Source of the DNA: PALSA-505 sp036501145
GTDB lineage: Bacteria; Actinomycetota; Actinomycetes; Streptosporangiales; Streptosporangiaceae
DNA: 64,000 bases
NCBI GenBank assembly: GCA_036501145.1
Contig: DASYAV010000120.1
Location: 62,001-126,000, forward strand
Direction of reading: 5' to 3'
In this document: positions 58,782 to 64,000 of the stretch, piece after piece
Numbering within the stretch: the stretch's first letter is position 1
Layout of the letters: each line of letters begins with the position of its first letter
Notes under the pieces: generated by a model
Databases searched by the model: none
Seen by the model: only the letters and a program-made list of their open reading frames with translations
What the model was told of the DNA's origin: nothing
Translations under genes and position numbers: made by a program

Positions 58782-61180
58782 ATGAGCACCGTACCGACCC
58801 GCCTGCGGCGGATCCTCGCCCTCGCCGCGGCGGCCGTGACCGCCGCCAGCGTGGCCACCACCGCGCCAGCCGCCGCTCAGGCGGCAGCCTCCCCGTCCAC
58901 CGCCCGGCCCGCCGCACCCCGCGGGCCGCGGGTGAACACGGCCCGGCTGCCGATCGCGTTCCAGCGCAACGACGGGCAAGCCGCCCCGGCGGTGCGCTAC
59001 CTCGGCCAGGCCCAGGGCGTCAGCGTCTGGTTCACCGCCACCGGCGTGACCCTCAGCCTGGCCCACCGCCGCCCAGCCCGCCCCGCCGGCTCCGGGCACC
59101 AGCCCCCGGCCCACGCCGGCACCCAGGTCACCCTGGCGTTCCGGCACGCCAGCCCCCGCCCGCGGGTCACCGGCGGCGCGCGGCAGGCCGGGACGGTGAA
59201 CTACCTCACCGGCAGCGACCCGGCCCGCTGGCACACCCACATCCCCACCTACGCCCAGGTGACCTACCGCGGCCTATGGCCCGGCGTCACCGCCACCTTC
59301 ACCGCCAGCGGCGGCAGCCTGCGGTACTCCTTCACCCTCGCCCCGGCGCCCACACCAGCGAGATCCGGCTCGCCTATACCGGCGCCCGCCACCTGGCCAT
59401 CACCCGGTCGGGCAGCCTGGCCATCAGCACTCCCGGCGGTGTGCTGACCGACCAGGCCCCGGCCAGCACCCAGGCCCGGCACGGGCACACCACGCCCCTG
59501 CCCTCCCGGTACCGGCTGACCGGCGGCACCAGCTTCGGCTTCACCACCAGCCGGCCCACCCCAGGCGCGGCAGTGACCATCGACCCGGGCCTGAACTACT
59601 CCACCTACCTCGGCGGCAGCTGTGCCGACTACAACGACCCCATCGGCACCGACGCCTCCGGCGACCTGTACCTCGCCGGTGCCAGCTGCTCCCTGGACTT
59701 CCCCACCACCCCCGGTGCCTACCAGCAGACCAGCCTCGGCAACGCGTTCACCATCACCAAACTCAACCCCACCGGGACCAGCCTGATCTATTCCACCTAC
59801 GTCAGCGGCCCCAGCGACAAGGACACCCAAGAGCGCAGCGGCGCCGTGGACAGCAACGGCGACGTCTACGTCACCGGTTACACCGACGAGACCGACTTCC
59901 CCACCACCGCGGGCGCCTACCGGACCACACCCTTCCCGGCCGCGTTCCAGAGCGTGGTGTTCAAGCTCAATCCGGCGGGCTCCCAGTTGCTGTACTCTAC
60001 CTACCTGGCTCCCGACCTCGACCCCAACGCGGGCTCGCTCGGCCTGGCACCCGACGGGTCAGTCACCGTTACCGGCAGCATAGACTCCGACAACGCGCCC
60101 ACCACGCCCGGCGCTGTCCAGACCGTGTACCCCGGCGGTACCTACGCCACGTATGTTGCCCGGCTGAACCCCGCCGGCTCCCGGCTCATCTACGGCACCT
60201 ACCTCGGCGCCCCGATCACCAACCAGGGCGGAGACTGTGTGCCGACTGGTGGGCTGGCCGTGGACGCCCAGGCTGCCGCCTATGTCAGTGAGGAATGCAC
60301 GACAGGCTTCCCCACCACCCCCGGCGCCTACCAGCCCGATGGCGCCAACACCGCGGACGGGCTGCTGGTCAAGCTCAACCCCGCCGGCACCCACCTGGAC
60401 TACGCCACCTACTACGGCACGCCCTCGGCGACAGCTTCGATAGACTACGTCGTCGAAATCACGGGGGTCGCGGTGAATAGCTCCGGCGACGCCTATCTTG
60501 CTGCGGCCATGCCCGCCGGTGCGGCGCCCGCCACCCCAGGCGCGTTCGCCGCCAATTGCACTGGTAACACAGCGCCGCAGCCGTACTGCACCGCCGTCGC
60601 CGAATTCAACCCGTCCGGGACCGGCCTGATCTACAGCACCTACTTCGGCGGCAACACCAGCACCGGATCTGACCAGCCGTCCGGCATCGCCATCGACTCC
60701 AGCGGCAACGCCTACGTCACCGGAGAAGCGGGTGCGAAGGATATCCCCGCCACGCCGGGTGCCTACTCCTCCTCACCCGGCAGCTTCACCGTGCCCTGGT
60801 ACCTGGCCACCTTCGGCAGCAGCGGCGGCCTGCTCTACGCCACCTACTTCGGCGGCTCAGGATCCATCAGCATCGGCGGCATCATCAGCGCCAACGTCGG
60901 CTCACTGCAGGTCGCGCCGGACGTCACCGGCGGGAACGTATACCTCGGCGGCGCGACCGCGTCGACCAACTTCCCCGTCACCCCGGGCGCGTTCCAGACG
61001 ACCCCCAAATTCCAAGGCCTGAACACCGGAATCGCCGCGGAACTCACCCTGCCCAGCCTCTCCGCCGCCGCCCGGCGCGGCGGCTACCACCTCCCAGCCC
61101 GCTACCAGGACCGGCGCCAGCAGCCCGCTAAGGCCCAGCCGCGGCACACGCCCGCCCCGGCACTCGCCATGGGCCCATGA
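58782..61180 (+). pseudogene. SBBP-repeat secreted beta-propeller gene interrupted by a frameshift
   Basis: The frame from ATG 58782 (GGAGGG eight bases upstream) encodes a signal peptide and an N-terminal domain (LPIAFQRNDGQAAPAVRYLGQAQG...VTYRGLWPGVTATF). It goes off the rails after SFTLAP at about 59341. The other frame resumes exactly there with GAHTSEIRLAYTGARHLAI and runs to 61180 through about seven SBBP repeats (LNPTGTSLIYSTYV / DASGDLYLAGAS...FPTTPGAY). One C missing from the run at 59341-59344 explains the break. The whole product would be about 800 residues. It may be a true mutation, a sequencing error or slippage. It is fourth in the S53 cluster. Confidence 0.82.
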
Positions 61181-61205
61181 CCCGGCCCGCCCATCCGGCT
61201 GACCT

Positions 61206-61231
61206 CGGGAGCCTGGCCAGTCAGGCTCCCG
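61206..61231. terminator. Bidirectional hairpin terminator
   Basis: CGGGAGCCTG (61206-61215) and CAGGCTCCCG (61222-61231) form a perfect 10-base stem with a 6-base loop between the convergent SBBP and MMPL genes, overlapping the MMPL stop codon. Confidence 0.75.
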
Positions 61232-63557
61232 GGGTCTCCCCGGCCAGCTCGACCCGTTCGCGGGCGCTCCGTTCCAGCCGGGCGTGCGGTTCGTGCAGCT
61301 GGGCCGGCCACCAGTTCCACCGGCCGAGCAGCACCACGGTGGCCGGCACCACCAGCGTCCGCACCACGAACGTGTCCAGCCCGACCCCGATGGCCAGGCC
61401 GATGCCGATCTCCCGGATCTGCGCGCCTTCGGTGCCGGTGCCGCCGGCGATCGCGAACACCAGGAACGTCCCGGCCAGCACCATGCCGGCCGAGGTGACC
61501 GTGCTGCCGGTGACCTCGATGGCCCGCGCCACCGCGTCCCGCAGCGGCAGGTGGTGCGCCTCTTCCCGGATCCGCGACATGACCAGGATGTTGTAGTCCT
61601 CGCCCAGCGCGAGCAGGAAGACGAACATCAGGAACGGCAGGATGAAGCTCAGCCCGTAGTCGCCGCCGAAGACCTGGAACACCAGCACCGACGCGCCGAG
61701 CGAGGCCAGGAAGGACAGCGCGACGCTGACCACCAGGTAGAGCGGTGCGACCACGCTGCGCAGCAGCAGCGCGAGCAGCAGCCCGATGATGATCACCGCC
61801 ACCGGAACGATGCGCATCAGGTCGTTGTGCGAGGTGGTCTTGACGTCGTACAGCGAGGGGGAGTCACCGGCCACCCCGCTGGCGGTGGCCCCGGCCCGGG
61901 CCGCGGCCGCGATCACGGCCGCCCGCATCGCGGGCACCTCGGCTATCGCGGCGTCCGAGTCCGGGCTGCCGGCCCGCAGGCTGGCCATGAACTGCACGGT
62001 GCGCCCGTCGGCCGAGATGACCTGAGGCATCGCCCGGTAGGCCTGGTACAGCGCGGCGGGCAGGCCGGCCGCCGGGCCGTGCCCAGGCTGGCGGGCGGGC
62101 ACCGCGGCGGCCGGGCCGAGGATCCGGTGCAGCCGGGTGAGCTGCGCGGGCGGGATCGCCGTGCCGTTCGGGTCGAGCGGCGCGATGAAGCTGGAGAACA
62201 TCGGGTGCCTGCCCAGCGAGCTGCCCGCGGCCGCCAGCACCTGCGGGTCGGACCACACCGGCTGGCGGAACGTCATGACCAGGTTGTCCGGGTTGCTGCT
62301 GGCCAGCGAGAAGTGCTCGATGAGCAGCGCCTGGCCGCGCGCGGAGTCGGTGCCGGGCGGCGCCGAGATGCCGCCGCCGAAATCCGACGACCGGTCGGCC
62401 AGGCTGAAGCAGGCCAGCGTGGCCAGCCCGATCACCCCGATGAGCAGCGCGGCCACCGGGCGCCGCGACACCCGCCCGGCCAGCCGCCCCCAGCCGCCAC
62501 TGGTGCGCTGCCCCGTGGCGGGCTGGGCCGGCCAGAACAGCGCCCGGCCGGACACCGCCAGCACCGCCGGGACCAGGGTGACCGCGGCCAGCACCATGAG
62601 CGCGATGCCGATCGCCAGCGGGACGGCCAGGCCGTGGTAGATACCGAACGCCGCGAGCAGCAGGCTGAGCAGCGCGGTGATCACCGTCCCGGCGGAGAAC
62701 ACGATCGACTCGCCCACCCGCTCGACGGCGCGCTCGATGGCGGCGTGCTGGTCCAGCCCGCGGCGGCGTTCCTCGCGCACCCGGAACACCAGGAACAGCC
62801 CGTAGTCGGTGCCCGCGCCGAGCACCAGCACGATGAGCAGCAGCTGGGTGAGGCTGGAGATGCCGATGCCCAGGCTGGCCACCCCGGCGACCACCGATTC
62901 GGCGGTGAACAGCACCACCGCGGCCGGCAGCAGCGTGGCCACCGTGGCCAGCGGCGAGCGGAACACCGCCAGCAGGATGACGATGATCAGGCCGATCGAC
63001 AGGTAGGTGGTCCGGGCGCCGAGCCCGCTGGCCTGGTTGGCCTGGTCGGCGGTGATGGCCAGGTCGCCCGCGGTGTGCAGCGCCAGGTTGTGCGGCGCGC
63101 CCACCTGGCCGAACAGCGCCCGCAGCGACCGCACGAACCTCACGTCGGGGGTGTTCGTGACCTGGGACAGCGCCGCCCGGATCTCGATCTGCGCCGCCTG
63201 CCCGTCGCCGGAGAACTCGGCGATCCGCGCGGTCCTGGCGTGCGGCAGGGCCGCGGCCCGGGCGGTGAGCCGGCCGATCGCGGCGTCGTCCGCGCTGGTC
63301 AGCCGCTGGTGGCTGGTGGTGGCCGCGACGACGAACGCGTCGTCGTTGTTCGACTGGCCCTGGAACGGCGTGTCCAGCCTGGCCGCGACGTTGCTCGGCA
63401 GGTTCGCCGGGAGGTACTGGGTGTTGTTGTTGTTCACCGCCGCGGCGAGCGACGGCAGGAACAGCACCGAGGCGACCGCGCCGCCCAGCCAGACCGCGAC
63501 CACCAGCCAGCGCCAGCGGATGGAGAAGCGGCCGAGCGCGGCGAACAGCGGTCTCAT
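61221..63557 (-). CDS. MMPL/RND family transporter
   Basis: This 778-residue protein has 12 predicted helices in two halves. Each half has an N-terminal helix, a large extracytoplasmic domain and a five-helix bundle. Motifs in the bundles include LVLGAGTDYGLFLVFRVREE and LLALGEDYNILVMSRIREE, whose Asp-Tyr residues correspond to the MMPL proton relay. Family members export lipids or drugs. ATG 63557 is preferred to the adjacent upstream TTG. The gene has no partner. A perfect palindrome 55 bases upstream suggests TetR-type control. Confidence 0.93.
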   Translation of the reverse strand: MRPLFAALGRFSIRWRWLVVAVWLGGAVASVLFLPSLAAAVNNNNTQYLPANLPSNVAARLDTPFQGQSNNDDAFVVAATTSHQRLTSADDAAIGRLTARAAALPHARTARIAEFSGDGQAAQIEIRAALSQVTNTPDVRFVRSLRALFGQVGAPHNLALHTAGDLAITADQANQASGLGARTTYLSIGLIIVILLAVFRSPLATVATLLPAAVVLFTAESVVAGVASLGIGISSLTQLLLIVLVLGAGTDYGLFLVFRVREERRRGLDQHAAIERAVERVGESIVFSAGTVITALLSLLLAAFGIYHGLAVPLAIGIALMVLAAVTLVPAVLAVSGRALFWPAQPATGQRTSGGWGRLAGRVSRRPVAALLIGVIGLATLACFSLADRSSDFGGGISAPPGTDSARGQALLIEHFSLASSNPDNLVMTFRQPVWSDPQVLAAAGSSLGRHPMFSSFIAPLDPNGTAIPPAQLTRLHRILGPAAAVPARQPGHGPAAGLPAALYQAYRAMPQVISADGRTVQFMASLRAGSPDSDAAIAEVPAMRAAVIAAAARAGATASGVAGDSPSLYDVKTTSHNDLMRIVPVAVIIIGLLLALLLRSVVAPLYLVVSVALSFLASLGASVLVFQVFGGDYGLSFILPFLMFVFLLALGEDYNILVMSRIREEAHHLPLRDAVARAIEVTGSTVTSAGMVLAGTFLVFAIAGGTGTEGAQIREIGIGLAIGVGLDTFVVRTLVVPATVVLLGRWNWWPAQLHEPHARLERSARERVELAGETPGA

Positions 63558-63611
63558 CAACCAGCTCTCTGCGCGGGGGTGGGCCGTAGGGGGACGGGAT
63601 CCGCGCGGGGA

Positions 63612-63627
63612 CTGACACGCGTGTCAG
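63612..63627. promoter_or_regulatory. Perfect 16-bp palindrome, candidate TetR operator of the MMPL gene
   Basis: CTGACACGCGTGTCAG is fully self-complementary and lies 55 bases upstream of the MMPL ATG. A TTGACT at 63641-63646 on the minus strand could be the -35 box, which would put the -10 region inside the palindrome. No TetR gene is adjacent. Confidence 0.65.
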
Positions 63628-63787
63628 CCTTGGCGCCTTGAGTCAATCACATGCTCGCTGTGCTGTCGCCATAAAGCGGATTATCAGCTGTGAAACTCAC
63701 AAACAGGAAGGTATTGCTTCGGTCAACCCCGGCTCCGGGCCCGGGGCCGGGCCCGGCCACGCGGCGTACAGCCCGTCGGCCGGCCGC

Positions 63788-63820
63788 GGGCCCGGCCAGG
63801 GCGACACCCTGGCCGGGCCC
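63788..63820. terminator. Strong hairpin terminator downstream of the partial gene
   Basis: GGGCCCGGCCAGGG (63788-63801) and CCCTGGCCGGGCCC (63807-63820) form a perfect 14-base stem with loop CGACA. It lies 28 bases beyond the stop of the minus-strand gene at the window end. Apart from the palindrome and this hairpin, 63560-63848 contains nothing recognisable. Confidence 0.75.
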
Positions 63821-63848
63821 GCCGGGACGGCTGGCCGGTGCTACCCCG

Positions 63849-64000
63849 TCATCCCCCGCCGTTCTGCGTTTCGATGGCTTGCCATTGGGCGATGGTGGTG
63901 GTGTTGGTGTACACGCAGCCAGGATTGCCCCCGTTATCGCTGTACCAGTATTCCCACATGATGGTGGGTTCGGTGGCACTAGGGATTGCGGCCAGGTAGG
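63849..64000 (-). CDS. C-terminal end of an unidentified protein (cut by window edge)
   Basis: On the minus strand the frame is open from the window edge and encodes 49 residues: YLAAIPSATEPTIMWEYWYS, then DNGGNPGCVYTNTTTIAQWQ, then AIETQNGGG and TGA. The composition (Trp, Tyr, Asn, Thr-rich, with one Cys) looks like a secreted or surface domain, and a strong hairpin follows the stop. No start is inside the window and no family was recognised. Codon use is less GC-biased than in neighbouring genes. Confidence 0.55.
   Translation of the reverse strand, partial: YLAAIPSATEPTIMWEYWYSDNGGNPGCVYTNTTTIAQWQAIETQNGGG

Noticed and set aside
59276..61180. The downstream SBBP frame as an independent gene starting at 59276
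   Set aside because: The first residues from that start are Arg/His-rich shadow sequence. Homology begins only at about 59345, exactly where the upstream frame fails, so this is one gene with a frameshift.
63647..63979. A 110-codon minus-strand frame near the window end
   Set aside because: It is Pro/Gly-rich low complexity, runs through the strong hairpin at 63788-63820, and overlaps the better-supported partial frame ending at 63849.

Overview
The window is very GC-rich DNA from a soil-type actinobacterium. Supporting signs are strong G/C wobble bias, GTG starts, many leaderless-looking genes, a qcrCAB-ctaE respiratory operon, a PimB-type phosphatidylinositol mannosyltransferase, a DUF1206 protein, and secreted sedolisins and beta-propellers. 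Gene order from qcrB to the acyltransferase at about 33 kb follows, from memory, the M. tuberculosis Rv2182c-Rv2196 and S. coelicolor SCO2119-SCO2151 neighbourhoods. This points to an ancestral chromosomal core rather than a mobile island. I cannot name the genus; a Streptosporangiales or Catenulisporales relative would fit. No rRNA, tRNA, CRISPR array, transposase or phage gene was recognised.

Layout. 1-3.2 kb: a two-ATPase/two-permease ABC-2 exporter operon, cut at its 5' end. 3.3-8.4 kb: a secreted NHL-repeat propeller, a YciI-like protein, a SnoaL-like protein behind a 30-bp palindrome, and a divergent DinB/WYL pair. 8.4-12.8 kb: qcrB, qcrA, qcrC and ctaE. 12.8-18.4 kb: a degenerate receiver protein, trpD, a stand-alone RAM-domain protein, a DEDDh exonuclease, a four-Cys mini-protein, an NlpC/P60 hydrolase behind a ydaO-type (c-di-AMP) riboswitch, and an epimerase with a histone-like Lys-Pro-Ala tail. 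18.4-25.8 kb: P450/TetR, pimB, a membrane protein, and a MarR-controlled MFS/isochorismatase-fold/YbhB operon. 25.8-36.9 kb: acyl-CoA ligase, metallophosphoesterase, SRPBCC protein, DUF5304-like protein, ROK glucokinase, hydrolase, PlsC-type acyltransferase, hemerythrin-like protein, glycerol kinase, and a phosphofructokinase with PPi-type residues.

37-44.6 kb is a sugar-alcohol uptake and oxidation operon (binding protein, two permeases, MsmK-type ATPase, polyol dehydrogenase). It diverges from a SorC-family regulator, and identical inverted operators lie in the gap. 44.6-51 kb holds a seven-repeat secreted propeller, an ArsR/MFS pair, DUF1206 and other membrane proteins, and a small gene graveyard: an MMPL 3' remnant next to an internally deleted copy of the nearby MFS gene, with its promoter.

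51-61.2 kb is the most distinctive block. A 982-residue LAL/LuxR regulator is followed, all on one strand, by a short acidic peptide ending DDDYVPL, three tandem S53 (sedolisin) peptidases with intact catalytic residues but little recognisable propeptide, and a large SBBP-repeat secreted protein broken by a one-base frameshift. An MMPL transporter behind a perfect 16-bp palindrome and the end of an unidentified gene close the window.
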